Below, piece after piece: positions 42,158 to 51,290 of a DNA stretch of 64,000 nt; positions within the stretch are counted from its first letter, which is position 1, and every line of letters begins with the position of its first letter. A program made the translations under genes and the position numbers. The notes under the pieces were generated by a model that did not search any database, was not told the DNA's origin, and was given only the letters and a program-made list of their open reading frames with translations. The stretch lies in NCBI GenBank assembly GCA_025362735.1, contig JANYFL010000043.1:41144-105143 (forward strand), in the 5' to 3' direction. Source of the DNA: Betaproteobacteria bacterium (GTDB taxonomy: Bacteria > Pseudomonadota > Gammaproteobacteria > Burkholderiales > Burkholderiaceae_D).

Positions 42158-43572
42158 AACATCAACTCAAAACAAGTCTGAAAATATTGAGTCTGCTGAT
42201 TGCGGTGGCCGCGACCGGTTGTGCCGTCGGGCCCGATTACAAGCGCCCTGCAGCCAACTTACCGCAAGCTTTTGATACAGCATCTGCTGCTGATGCGGCA
42301 TCAGCGACGATCCCCAATAATTGGTGGACACAGTATGGCGACCCCGCCTTGAATGATCTGGTACAAACGGCATTGAGTAACAATGCGGATGTACGTTTGG
42401 CCGCAGGTCGCGTCGAAGAAGCTGAGGCCGTTCTCAGCGAAGCCAGCGCAGCTTTCTTTCCCGAGATTGATCTTGGCGCATCCGGTACCAAGGCGCGCTC
42501 CAGCTCGCTCAATGCGCAACAGTTTCCTGGCCCGCTGGTTACCAAGACCAACCGCCTGGCTCTATCGACTTCGTTCGAATTGGACTTCTGGGGCAAGCTG
42601 CGGCGTGCAACCGAATCGGCTCGCGCACAGGCATTGGCTTCGCGTTATGCCAAGGATGTGACCACATTGACTTTGGCTGGTACCGTGGCGCAATCCTATT
42701 TTGCCTTGCGATCCTTCGATGCTCAGATTGCCGCCACTGCAGCGACACTTAATGCGTCGCAGGAATCGCTTAATGTTGCGCGCAATCGTGCGAAGGCGGG
42801 ACTGGCTTCTGACCTCGATCTGAATCAGGCCGAAGGGGCCCGTGCCGATGCCGCTAACCAGTTGCGTGAATTGCAACGTCAGCGCACAGTGCAGGAACAT
42901 CTGCTGGGCACGCTCACCGGTAATCTCAGCCTGAAAGTGGCGGCCAAGAGTGCGCCCGATCTGATGACTTTACCCATTCCGCCATTGCCTCCTGCAGGTT
43001 TGCCCTCAACGCTGCTGGATCGTCGTCCCGATGTTCAGCAAGCCGAGCAAACTCTCGTTGCTGCCAATGCTGAAATCGGTGTGGCACGGGCCGCACAGTT
43101 ACCGACCTTCAGTCTGACTGGAAATTTTGGTGGTCAGAGTGAGGCGCTGGTTGACGTGCTGAAAGAAGGTGCACGGGTCTGGTCCGTTGGTCTGGGTGCG
43201 ATGATGCCGATTTTCGATGCCGGTAAATATTCGGCGCGCACGCGTCAGGCGGAGGCACGTCAGAAGCAATCGGCGGCGGGTTATCAAAAAGCAGTTGAGG
43301 CGGCATACAAAGATGTGGCTGATGCGCTGACCAACACCGAGCAATCGGCTGCATCGGAAGCCGACGTTCAGATTAAGGCCAATGCTGCGCGCAATGCATT
43401 ACGGCTTGCTAACTTGCGCTACAAGCAAGGCTACTCGCCCTACCTCGAAGTATTGGATGCGCAGCGCAGCGCCAATGCAGCCGAGTCTGCGCTGGTACAG
43501 AATCGTCAGGCGCGTCTGTCGTACAGCGTCGATCTGATGAAAGCTTTGGGCGGCGGTTGGTCGGCGCAATAG
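42154..43572 (+). CDS. RND outer-membrane channel lipoprotein (OprM/NodT family)
   Basis: A 472-aa TolC-like channel. It has a lipoprotein signal (ATGCAVGPDYKRP, Cys ~residue 23) and two OEP repeats with WWTQYGDPALNDLV and LSTSFELDFWGKLRRATESA, ending LRYKQGYSPYLEVLDAQRS. It completes the tripartite pump. The ATG overlaps the pump stop as ATGA, so the two are co-translated. Confidence 0.95.
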
Positions 43573-43614
43573 AGCTGCGCGAGAGAAGGGGCGACGACGC
43601 GTTGTCAAACCTCT

Positions 43615-43705
43615 CAACACAGAGACACGGAGGCATGGAGATTCACAGAGAAAATCTTGAGGCTTTACTCTGTGTCTCGCGGGTTTCTCTGTGAGCTCTG
43701 TGTCA
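43615..43705. repeat. CACAGAG-type intergenic repeat (family C, copy 2)
   Basis: Inverted arms: AACACAGAGACACGGAGG ... TTCACAGAGAAAA on the left and TTTCTCTGTGAGCTCTGTGTC on the right. It lies in the 277-bp gap between the efflux operon and the CobS-like gene; nothing else is apparent in that gap. Confidence 0.7.
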
Positions 43706-43849
43706 ATCTTTTCGGTTTGGCCTTCTGCGTTGCGTCTCAAACCACAGGGTTGAAACACGGCGATGCTTCAAGAGCCCTCATGCTATCGTTCGGCTTGATG
43801 TCTGGTTTTCATCCATTGCGTCATCAACAACAAAAACGCCAAACGAGCC

Positions 43850-44596
43850 ATGGGATTTCTGGTTGAGCCATATCGCTTATTTCTGATTGCTCTGCAGCGC
43901 TATGGCTGCATTCATGCGCCGCTTTGGGTCAACGAAAGTTCGGCCGACGCGCGTGCGGCAATTCGATATTTTCCTTTGGTAGGCCTATTGACCGGTCTTT
44001 TCAGCGGCATTGTCTATATCACCGTTGCACATTGGCTCCCTCCTGCAGTCGCCGTGGTGATTGCAATCCTGTCGGGGCAGTTTTTCACACGCGCTGTGCA
44101 TGAACGTGGCTTGAGCACGACAGCCAATGATTGGTTTGCGGGGGCTCCGGATTTCAGCGCAGGTACTGTTGCCGTTTGCATGGTGCTGCTACTTAAGTTT
44201 TCAGCGCTCGCCTATTTGCAGAACGAGTGGATTGTGTTTGCCTTGATTTGTGGTCATGCCTTTTCACGTCTTGCGGCCCTGCCCTTGGTGGTTGTATGGG
44301 ACAAAGATTCTTTGCTGCAGGCACAAGCTGAGCAGCCTTGCATTGGGCCAGGCGAATTTTTGACGGCAGCGTTTTATGGTCTGTTGCCTTTGGTGTTGAT
44401 GGTGACCAACCGTCATCTTGAACCCCAGATGCGAGGCCCATTGTTAATTGGTGCCGGTGCCGCGCTTGCTGTTGCTGCGTTGTTAGGTTTTGTAATGTAC
44501 CGTCGCTCAATGCAAATGAGCGATGCGAAATTGAGTGCGATTCAACAAGGAGCAGAGGTCGTGTTCTATCTCGGTCTTTTAATCAGCCCGCATTGA
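43850..44596 (+). CDS. CobS-like membrane protein lacking the conserved aspartates
   Basis: A 248-aa protein with 5-6 TM segments and the overall layout of adenosylcobinamide-GDP ribazoletransferase (CobS): RAAIRYFPLVGLLTGLFSGIVY near residue 38 and QQGAEVVFYLGLL at the end. The normal HLDGLADTCDG block is here HERGLSTTANDW, so its three Asp residues are Arg, Thr and Asn, and the C-terminal acidic block is also altered. No other cobalamin gene is nearby. Either a derived function or a decaying gene; many pipelines would label it CobS. Confidence 0.6.
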   Translation: MGFLVEPYRLFLIALQRYGCIHAPLWVNESSADARAAIRYFPLVGLLTGLFSGIVYITVAHWLPPAVAVVIAILSGQFFTRAVHERGLSTTANDWFAGAPDFSAGTVAVCMVLLLKFSALAYLQNEWIVFALICGHAFSRLAALPLVVVWDKDSLLQAQAEQPCIGPGEFLTAAFYGLLPLVLMVTNRHLEPQMRGPLLIGAGAALAVAALLGFVMYRRSMQMSDAKLSAIQQGAEVVFYLGLLISPH

Positions 44597-44637
44597 CGCA
44601 TCAGCGTATCAGAAAGTAAGCAAGTTGAAGTCAGTGT

Positions 44638-44847
44638 TTACTTCTTCTTGTCTTGATCATCATTCAACTGTTCGGCAACCAGTGTTTTCTTGAGCTGATT
44701 TTTTTCAGCGGCGCGTTTGGCTCCTGTCGTTTTACCGTGAGGCCCTGCAGGCATTTGCCGCGCTTTGACGGCAAGCGGATTACGAGGTTTGGTGGCTTCG
44801 ACCCGGAAGGTCATTTTCTGGCGAGTGCCATGCGTTTTGTTCGCCAT
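44638..44847 (-). CDS. Small basic hypothetical protein
   Basis: A 69-aa, very Lys/Arg/Thr-rich protein (MANKTHGTRQKMTFRVEATK ... DDQDKKK), probably unstructured. It lies 12 bp after the end of the PCu(A)C gene on the same strand. No known family is recognised. Confidence 0.5.
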   Translation of the reverse strand: MANKTHGTRQKMTFRVEATKPRNPLAVKARQMPAGPHGKTTGAKRAAEKNQLKKTLVAEQLNDDQDKKK

Positions 44848-44859
44848 GATTGCGCATGA

Positions 44860-45348
44860 CTAATGTTGATGTGCGGCTTCTGCGGGTTGAGCCATTGCAT
44901 CAGTGAGACTGCGTACCGGCACTATTATTTGCTGCTCAATATTTTTTTTCTGTCCGTTGTTTTCTGCGACTTCAAACGTGAGTGTGAGAGGAATGGACTG
45001 GCCCGCTTTGAGTTGTTGTTTGAGATCCATCACCATCAAGTGCGTCCCACCACGCTTAAGCTCTACGAGCTGTTTCGCGGGCAGCACCAAGTTTTTGAGG
45101 GGACGCATTTGCATGACGCCGCCCTCCATATTCATGGTGTGCACTTCAACCAGGCCCGCGGCGGGACTGCTGGCACGCACCAAAGTCAGTGCTTGCTCAC
45201 TCTTCAGTTTCATGAAAGCGGCACTGGATTTTTGTACGCTGACCGTTGCGGCAATCCAGGCATCGTCAACCTTGACTTGCGCTAAGCTGGCTGTAAAAGC
45301 GAGGCTTAACATGAATGTGAGTGCCAGCTTACAAGTGTAGTTTTTCAT
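44860..45348 (-). CDS. Periplasmic copper chaperone PCu(A)C
   Basis: A 162-aa exported protein (signal peptide to ~residue 23, SLAFTASLA). The copper motif H(M)X10MX21HXM is present: VEVHTMNMEGGVMQM followed by GGTHLMVMDL. The family delivers Cu(I) to cytochrome oxidase Cu(A). A His-containing C-terminus (AAHQH) may also bind metal. It lies downstream of an unrelated MBL gene on the same strand. Confidence 0.92.
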   Translation of the reverse strand: MKNYTCKLALTFMLSLAFTASLAQVKVDDAWIAATVSVQKSSAAFMKLKSEQALTLVRASSPAAGLVEVHTMNMEGGVMQMRPLKNLVLPAKQLVELKRGGTHLMVMDLKQQLKAGQSIPLTLTFEVAENNGQKKNIEQQIIVPVRSLTDAMAQPAEAAHQH

Positions 45349-45372
45349 AGGAATAAGTACTTCAAAGAAAAG

Positions 45373-46431
45373 TCATGACGCTCGCTTAAAGCGATAAACA
45401 TTATCGGGTCCACGCTCGCGCTTCACGTCACCCGCATACCAAAGATAGTGCAAATGCGCGAGCGCTTCGCCGAAAGCAAAGTACATTTGTTGAGTGTCGA
45501 GTTTGCGTTTGAACATGACGGGAATGACATCCGCCGCCGTGGTCGGGTTGACGCAAAGTTCGCGCACTTCGTTGAGGCGGTCATCATGATGTTGATGTAA
45601 CTGCTGTACGCGCACTTGAAGTTTTTGAAACGGTCGACCGTGCGAGGGCAGAACCATTGAGCCTGGCGCCGCAAGAAAACTGAGCCGATCAATTGAACTC
45701 AGGAATTGTTGCAAGGGGTTGGCTTCGGGCTCGGTGACATGGACGCCAATGTTTGTAGAGATGCGCGGTAGCAACATGTCACCCGCAATCAGGACATGCT
45801 GTTCTTCGGCATAGAGCGAAGCATGTTCGGGCGAGTGGCCGAAGCCTGTAATCACGCGCCATGCTTTGTCGTTGATCATGACGCGTTCGGCATCGACAAT
45901 GCGGCGGAAAGAAAAGGGAATTTCTGGCACCATTTTGGCGAAGTGGTTGCCACGTTGTTTCAACTGATCGACATGTTCCTTTTCCGCGAAACCATGCGTG
46001 ACCATGTGCTGCACGGTGCTTTCACCACGCAGACCTTCGAGCCCGGCTTGCACGACGCGCCCCATGGTGTACTCGCCCAGCGTCATCCAGACGCGGCAAT
46101 TAAATTGATCGGACAGCCAGGCCGCGTTGCCGAGATGATCGGGATGCATGTGTGTGCAAATTACACGGACGATGGGTAGTCCCTCCAGCTCTTTGCTGAT
46201 GAGTCGGCTCCAGAGCTTGCGGGTTTCATCGTTACCGATGCCACAGTCGATTGCGGTCCAGCCGTCGCGTCCTTCGAAGCGGTCACGCAGCAGCCAGAGG
46301 TTGATGTGGTTGAGTTGAAACGGCAGGGGCATGCGGATCCAGAACACGCCGGGCGCCACCTGAAATTTTTTACCGGGTTCGGGCAGGAAATCGGCGAAGG
46401 GATAATCGAGCTGGTTTTCTTGAGTGGTCAT
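45373..46431 (-). CDS. MBL-fold metallo-hydrolase
   Basis: A 352-aa cytosolic beta-lactamase-fold hydrolase. The zinc motif is THMHPDHLG (~residues 93-101), with further ligands in GFGHSPEHASLY, IAGDMLL and LPSHGRPF. A C-terminal helical extension (~270-352) resembles the winged-helix end of LACTB2-like enzymes. The substrate is unknown; thioesterase or nuclease activity is possible. Confidence 0.88.
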   Translation of the reverse strand: MTTQENQLDYPFADFLPEPGKKFQVAPGVFWIRMPLPFQLNHINLWLLRDRFEGRDGWTAIDCGIGNDETRKLWSRLISKELEGLPIVRVICTHMHPDHLGNAAWLSDQFNCRVWMTLGEYTMGRVVQAGLEGLRGESTVQHMVTHGFAEKEHVDQLKQRGNHFAKMVPEIPFSFRRIVDAERVMINDKAWRVITGFGHSPEHASLYAEEQHVLIAGDMLLPRISTNIGVHVTEPEANPLQQFLSSIDRLSFLAAPGSMVLPSHGRPFQKLQVRVQQLHQHHDDRLNEVRELCVNPTTAADVIPVMFKRKLDTQQMYFAFGEALAHLHYLWYAGDVKRERGPDNVYRFKRAS

Positions 46432-46470
46432 GAGCAGCTTGAGAGCAAGATTTCTGCTGGTTACGGTTGA

Positions 46471-47352
46471 TCAGGATTTCAATTTAGCGAGGATAACGTC
46501 CAATGCATCGAGATCGGCAAAATGAATTTCAACTTGACCATGGCCCTTCGCGCCGACCTTGATGCTGACTTTGGTGGCTAGCATGTCGGACAGTTCGTCT
46601 TCAAGACGCGTGAGGTCCCGATTTTTGGATTTTGGTTTTTTGCTCGCGACCAAGGCAAAGTCTGAATTCATGGTCGATGCCATCCGCGTCACCAGTTTTT
46701 CAGCTTCACGTACCGACAGGCGTTTGGCGACGACTTGTGTGGCCAAGGCGATCTGAGAAGCAGCATCGACCGCAAGCAGGGCTCGCGCATGACCCATGTC
46801 GAGATCACCCGCCATCAGCATGGTCTGTACCGGCTTGGCCAGATTGAGCAGACGCAACATGTTGGAGGTGGCGCTGCGCGAGCGGCCAATCGCCTGTGCG
46901 GCTTGCTCGTGTGTGAGCTTGAATTCGTTCAGCAAACGCTGCACACCTTGCGCTTCTTCGAGCGGGTTGAGATCTTCACGCTGGATGTTTTCAATCAATG
47001 CCATCACGGCGGCGGATTCGTCCGGCACGTCTTTTACCAGCACCGGTACTTCGCTCAAGCCCGCAATACCGGCGGCCCGGAAGCGGCGTTCGCCCGCGAT
47101 GATTTCGTATTTTTCCGGACTCACCGAGCGCACCAGAATTGGCTGCATCAAGCCTTGTGATCTGATCGAATCGGCCAGTTCGCCCAGCGCACCCTCGTCC
47201 ATGCGTGTACGTGGCTGGTACTTGCCAGCTTGCAATGCGGTGAGCGGCAAGGTCGTCGGCGTACCCGATGAAGTTAGTGCTTGCTCTGTGTTGGTGCCAA
47301 GCAGAGATTCAAGTCCGCGGCCCAGGCCTTTTGGTCGTTTGGGTGAAATCAT
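46471..47352 (-). CDS. parB: Chromosome partitioning protein ParB
   Basis: A 293-aa ParB. Order: N-terminal ParA-interaction tail (PKRPKGLGRGLESLLG), the CTPase/sulfiredoxin-like domain with GERRFRAA, the HTH (HEQAAQAIGRSRSATSNMLRLLNL) and a C-terminal dimer domain. It loads on parS and spreads as a CTP-dependent clamp. It is 28 bp after parA. Three parS sites lie 2.3-4 kb upstream. Confidence 0.97.
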   Translation of the reverse strand: MISPKRPKGLGRGLESLLGTNTEQALTSSGTPTTLPLTALQAGKYQPRTRMDEGALGELADSIRSQGLMQPILVRSVSPEKYEIIAGERRFRAAGIAGLSEVPVLVKDVPDESAAVMALIENIQREDLNPLEEAQGVQRLLNEFKLTHEQAAQAIGRSRSATSNMLRLLNLAKPVQTMLMAGDLDMGHARALLAVDAASQIALATQVVAKRLSVREAEKLVTRMASTMNSDFALVASKKPKSKNRDLTRLEDELSDMLATKVSIKVGAKGHGQVEIHFADLDALDVILAKLKS

Positions 47353-47380
47353 GTGGAATGAAAACGAGGTGAGGAGTTAA

Positions 47381-48196
47381 TCATGCAGTGGCAGGCGTGG
47401 ATTCTGGGCTGGCGGGAGCAGGAAACGCCTGACCGCGGAAGCGTTCGACCATCTCAACTGCAAATGCGACATAGGCCTGCGCGCCCTTGCTCGATTTGTC
47501 GAATACTACGCCAGGCATGCCGTAGCTCGGTGCTTCGGCCAAGCGCACATTGCGCGGCACCAGAGTCTTGAACACCTTATCGCCGAAGTGGGATTCGAGT
47601 TGCGAGGAGACTTGATTGGCGAGCGTGGAACGCGGGTCGAACATCACGCGCAGGAGGCCGATGATTTCCAGGTCGTTGTTGAGATTGCGATGTACCTGCT
47701 TGATGGTGTTGACCAGATCCGACAAGCCTTCGAGCGCGTAGTACTCGCACTGCATTGGAATGATGACGCCATGCGCTGCGCACAAGCCATTGAGGGTCAG
47801 CATCGACAGGGCGGGCGGGCAATCAATCAGAATGAAATCATAGTCGGCTTCAAGTGGTTTCAAGGCCAGCCTGAGTCGAATCTCGCGCTCATCCAGATCG
47901 ACCATTTCGATTTCGGCACCCGCCAGTTCACGGTTGGACGGCAAGATGTCGTACTTGCCGGTTTCCGAGCGTTGGCGTGCTGTCGCTGCCGTGCCTAAAC
48001 CCAGCAGCACTTGATAGACGCTGGTCTTGAGACTGCGTTTTTCAATACCGCTGCCCATGGTTGCATTGCCCTGCGGATCGAGGTCGATCAGCAGCACGCG
48101 CTGGCCGGTGGCCGCGAGCGCCGCCGCAAGATTGACCGTGGTGGTGGTCTTGCCGACGCCGCCTTTCTGGTTAGCGATTGCGAAAATTTTGGCCAT
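47381..48196 (-). CDS. parA: Chromosome partitioning ATPase ParA
   Basis: A 271-aa ParA/Soj. The deviant Walker A is KGGVGKTTTTVNLAAALA at residue 11, and Walker B is YDFILIDCPPAL. It binds DNA non-specifically when ATP-bound and drives ParB-parS segregation. It sits between rsmG and parB on the same strand, 21 bp after rsmG. Confidence 0.97.
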   Translation of the reverse strand: MAKIFAIANQKGGVGKTTTTVNLAAALAATGQRVLLIDLDPQGNATMGSGIEKRSLKTSVYQVLLGLGTAATARQRSETGKYDILPSNRELAGAEIEMVDLDEREIRLRLALKPLEADYDFILIDCPPALSMLTLNGLCAAHGVIIPMQCEYYALEGLSDLVNTIKQVHRNLNNDLEIIGLLRVMFDPRSTLANQVSSQLESHFGDKVFKTLVPRNVRLAEAPSYGMPGVVFDKSSKGAQAYVAFAVEMVERFRGQAFPAPASPESTPATA

Positions 48197-48217
48197 AGGG
48201 CTTCGGTGGATTGGAAT

Positions 48218-48877
48218 TCAGGAGGGTTCGATCAGGACCAGACAACGTTCTGCGTTCAAACCCGGAACAGACAGATTGACGGTCTCGCGGACGCGCCAAC
48301 CGCTAGGTAGGCGCGCAATTTCTTCGTGCGGTACGACGCCCTTCATGGCCATCATGACGCCTCTTTCGGCAAGCAGATGACCGGTCAGCCCAACAAAGTT
48401 GGATAGTTCAGTGAATGCACGAGAAACAATGCAGTCAACGGTTCTGGGGAGGGCAAGCACTTCCACTCGGGCGTGATGGGCCGTCACATTGGCCAATTGA
48501 AGCGCACCTTTGGCTTGATTCAGAAAGGCTACTTTTTTTTGAACGGTATCAACCAGATCGACTTCTAAATCAGGCCGGACAATCGCCAGAGGAATGCCTG
48601 GCAGGCCAGCGCCGGTGCCGACATCGAGGATATGTTTGACCGGTAAGTTGTTCAGTATGGGCGCAATTGCGAGCGAATCCAGCAGATGCATCACGACCAT
48701 TTCCTGCGGGTCGCGAATCGCGGTCAGGTTGTAAACCCCGTTCCATTTCACCAATAGGGCGACATAGTCGAGCAGATTTTGTTGTTGCTCTGGAGTCAAT
48801 TCGAGACCAAGTTGTTCGCAGCCCAACCGCAGCGTTTGCGCCAGATCGACAGGAGGGGAACGCAGCACCGCTGACAC
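48218..48877 (-). CDS. rsmG: 16S rRNA (guanine527-N7)-methyltransferase
   Basis: RsmG (219 aa) methylates G527 of 16S rRNA. The SAM-binding motif is HILDVGTGAGLPGIPLAI, and the VSRAFTELSNFV block is typical. The frame begins with GTG at 48877, immediately after the TA that borders a 279-bp MITE. Without the element this GTG would overlap the mnmG stop as TAGTG. No clear Shine-Dalgarno now precedes it, so expression may be changed. Confidence 0.93.
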   Translation of the reverse strand: MSAVLRSPPVDLAQTLRLGCEQLGLELTPEQQQNLLDYVALLVKWNGVYNLTAIRDPQEMVVMHLLDSLAIAPILNNLPVKHILDVGTGAGLPGIPLAIVRPDLEVDLVDTVQKKVAFLNQAKGALQLANVTAHHARVEVLALPRTVDCIVSRAFTELSNFVGLTGHLLAERGVMMAMKGVVPHEEIARLPSGWRVRETVNLSVPGLNAERCLVLIEPS

Positions 48878-48879
48878 TA

Positions 48880-49158
48880 GGGCCTGTTCACACTAAAACC
48901 ATGCCCACGGCGGGGAAGCTGCGGGTGCAGCTCATGTGACCAATTCGGGCGCGAGCGACGCGGTTTGGTTATTCCAAATGAGAAGCTCGCAACAACGACA
49001 TGCGCCCGCAGGTTTCCCGGCCCCGAAGGGTTATCCCCCCGAAAGCCCGCATTCGGCGTTACGGATCGTCGCAAGGCAATCAGCCTTGCTTTCTCTCCGC
49101 GCCTTGACTGCGATCTTTCTGGGGGTAATGTGAGCATGGTTTTACTGTGAACAGGCCC
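48880..49158. mobile_element. 279-bp MITE at the mnmG-rsmG junction
   Basis: Terminal inverted repeats of 29 bp with two mismatches, starting GGGCCTGTTCACA (48880-48908 and 49130-49158), flanked by a TA duplication (48878-48879, 49159-49160). TA targeting suggests mobilisation by an IS630/Tc1-type transposase. It has no gene of its own; an 86-codon frame inside is not convincing. The insertion separated mnmG from rsmG. Confidence 0.8.
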
Positions 49159-51104
49159 TAAGCGGCGTGCTGCTCGGTGGCCGACGGGCCGGAATTTCGG
49201 CCCAAGCCTTTTTTCAGGTGCACCAAAAGTAGCGAGATCGCCGCAGGCGTCATACCGGAAATGCGCGAAGCCTGCCCCAATGTTTCGGGCCGCTGCTTGC
49301 TGAGTTTCTGCCGCACTTCAATCGACAGCCCACGTACGTCGGCGTAGTCGATGTTTTCCGGCAGGCGCAGGTTTTCATAATGCTCGGCTCGCGTAATCTC
49401 GTCCTGCTGACGCGCTATGTACCCGGCATATTTAATCTGGATTTCGACTTGTTCCGCAGCGGCATCGTCTGCTACCGGCGCTCCAGCGAGTGGTGTACCG
49501 TCTTCGGCTTTAAGCGATAGCAGCGTTTCATACGTTACGTCGGGGCGACGCAGCAGGTCAGCCAGGTTGTATTCACGCTCAATGCCTTTGCCCAGAACGC
49601 GCTCGGCCTCGGCGGCTGGCAGGGTTTTCGGATTGACCCAGGTGGATTTGAGCCTCTCGGTTTCACGTGAAACCAGATCGCGCTTGCGGCTGAAGCTGTC
49701 CCAGCGCGCATCATCAACACAGCCCAGTTGCCGACCGATTTCGGTCAGACGCCAGTCGGCATTGTCTTCACGCAGGCTGAGCCGGTATTCGGCGCGGCTA
49801 GTGAACATGCGATAGGGTTCCAGGACGCCCCGCGTAATCAGGTCGTCAACCAATACGCCCAAGTAGGCCTCGTCCCGGCGCGGACACCACGCATTGCGAT
49901 CCTGCGCAAACAGGGCTGCGTTGAGTCCGGCGAGCAAACCTTGGGCTGCGGCTTCCTCATAACCGGTGGTGCCGTTGATTTGGCCCGCAAAGAACAGTCC
50001 GGCAATCGGTTTGGTTTCCAGTGAAGCTTTCAGCCCACGTGGATCGAAATAGTCGTATTCGATGGCGTAGCCGGGGCGCAGGATATGGGCGTTTTCCAGA
50101 CCGGGAATACTGTGTACAAGTTCGAGCTGGATGTCGAAGGGCAGGCTGGTAGAAATGCCGTTCGGGTAGAACTCGTTGGTGGTCAGGCCTTCCGGCTCCA
50201 GAAAAATCTGGTGGGAATCCTTGTCGGCAAAGCGATGAATCTTGTCTTCGATGCTGGGGCAGTAACGCGGACCGACACCTTCGATGACGCCGGTATACAT
50301 CGGCGAACGATCCAGTCCGCCACGAATAATTGCGTGGGTGCGACTGTTGGTATGCGTGATCCAGCAGGGCAGTTGCTGCGGATGCATCGCGGCGTTTCCC
50401 ATGTACGAGAACACCGGCATCGGGGTTTTGCCATCGACGCCGTCGCCGGGCTGTTCTTCCATCACCGAAAAGTCGATGGTGCGACCATCAATGCGTGGAG
50501 GGGTGCCCGTTTTCAGTCGCCCCTGCGGCAGCTTGAGTTCTTTCAGGCGTGATGACAGGGAAATTGCGGGCGGATCCCCGGCGCGGCCCGCCGAATAATT
50601 ATTCAAGCCGATATGAATCTTGCCGTCGAGGAAAGTGCCCGCCGTCAGCACCACGGCCTTGCTGCGAAAGCGCAGGCCGGTTTGGGTCACGGCACCGACG
50701 ACCTTTTCGCCCTCAACCATCAGATCATCAACGGCCTGCTGGAAAAGCCAGAGATTGGGCTGGTTTTCAAGCTTGGTACGGATGGCTTTTTTATAAAGAA
50801 TCCGGTCGGCTTGCGCGCGAGTTGCGCGCACAGCCGGGCCTTTGCTGGAATTCAGGATGCGGAACTGGATGCCCGCTTCGTCGGTGGCCAGCGCCATCTC
50901 ACCGCCGAGGGCATCGACTTCCTTGACCAGATGACCTTTGCCAATTCCGCCAATCGAGGGGTTGCAACTCATCTGCCCCAGCGTTTCGATGTTGTGCGTC
51001 AGTAGCAGGGTTTTGCTGCCCATGCGCGCAGCCGCCAGCGCGGCTTCTGTGCCGGCATGACCTCCGCCCACCACAATGACGTCGAATTCGCTGGGGAACT
51101 GCAT
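49158..51104 (-). CDS. mnmG: tRNA uridine modification enzyme MnmG (GidA)
   Basis: MnmG (648 aa) is the FAD enzyme that modifies wobble U34 together with MnmE. It has the N-terminal dinucleotide fold [21 protein letters not shown], the [22 protein letters not shown] block with the catalytic Cys, [25 protein letters not shown], and the C-terminal helical MnmE-binding region. The stop TAG takes its G from the MITE. A parS site is embedded in the coding sequence at 49659-49674. Confidence 0.96.
   Translation of the reverse strand: MQFPSEFDVIVVGGGHAGTEAALAAARMGSKTLLLTHNIETLGQMSCNPSIGGIGKGHLVKEVDALGGEMALATDEAGIQFRILNSSKGPAVRATRAQADRILYKKAIRTKLENQPNLWLFQQAVDDLMVEGEKVVGAVTQTGLRFRSKAVVLTAGTFLDGKIHIGLNNYSAGRAGDPPAISLSSRLKELKLPQGRLKTGTPPRIDGRTIDFSVMEEQPGDGVDGKTPMPVFSYMGNAAMHPQQLPCWITHTNSRTHAIIRGGLDRSPMYTGVIEGVGPRYCPSIEDKIHRFADKDSHQIFLEPEGLTTNEFYPNGISTSLPFDIQLELVHSIPGLENAHILRPGYAIEYDYFDPRGLKASLETKPIAGLFFAGQINGTTGYEEAAAQGLLAGLNAALFAQDRNAWCPRRDEAYLGVLVDDLITRGVLEPYRMFTSRAEYRLSLREDNADWRLTEIGRQLGCVDDARWDSFSRKRDLVSRETERLKSTWVNPKTLPAAEAERVLGKGIEREYNLADLLRRPDVTYETLLSLKAEDGTPLAGAPVADDAAAEQVEIQIKYAGYIARQQDEITRAEHYENLRLPENIDYADVRGLSIEVRQKLSKQRPETLGQASRISGMTPAAISLLLVHLKKGLGRNSGPSATEQHAA
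49659..49674. promoter_or_regulatory. parS site within mnmG
   Basis: GGTTTCACGTGAAACC, a perfect palindrome containing the parS core GTTTCACGTGAAAC. It encodes Val-Ser-Arg-Glu-Thr in mnmG. Confidence 0.85.
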
Positions 51105-51236
51105 GATTTGCCTCGGGAATTACTGCGTTAACGCTTGCGGCTTTGCGCCGCACAAGGCGAGATTATGACGGATGCGAGGGCTTCCGGCCAGACTTGTCTG
51201 TGAAATGCTGTTTCAAACGAGCCCAATGACGATCAA

Positions 51237-51252
51237 TGTTCCACGTGAAACA
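51237..51252. promoter_or_regulatory. parS site upstream of mnmG
   Basis: TGTTCCACGTGAAACA fits the parS consensus TGTTNCACGTGAAACA, the binding site of ParB. It is 133 bp from the mnmG start. Confidence 0.88.
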
Positions 51253-51273
51253 GACTTTTTGGCCGGGGTTTGT

Positions 51274-51289
51274 GGTTTCACGTGAAACA
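51274..51289. promoter_or_regulatory. Second intergenic parS site
   Basis: GGTTTCACGTGAAACA, one mismatch at the first base from the 16-bp parS consensus. It lies 21 bp from the previous site and directly beside the stop codon of the TauE/SafE gene. Confidence 0.85.
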
Positions 51290-51290
51290 A

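Noticed and set aside
48877..49137. 86-codon frame inside the MITE
   Set aside because: Fully contained in a non-autonomous repeat; arginine-rich with no domain or ribosome site.
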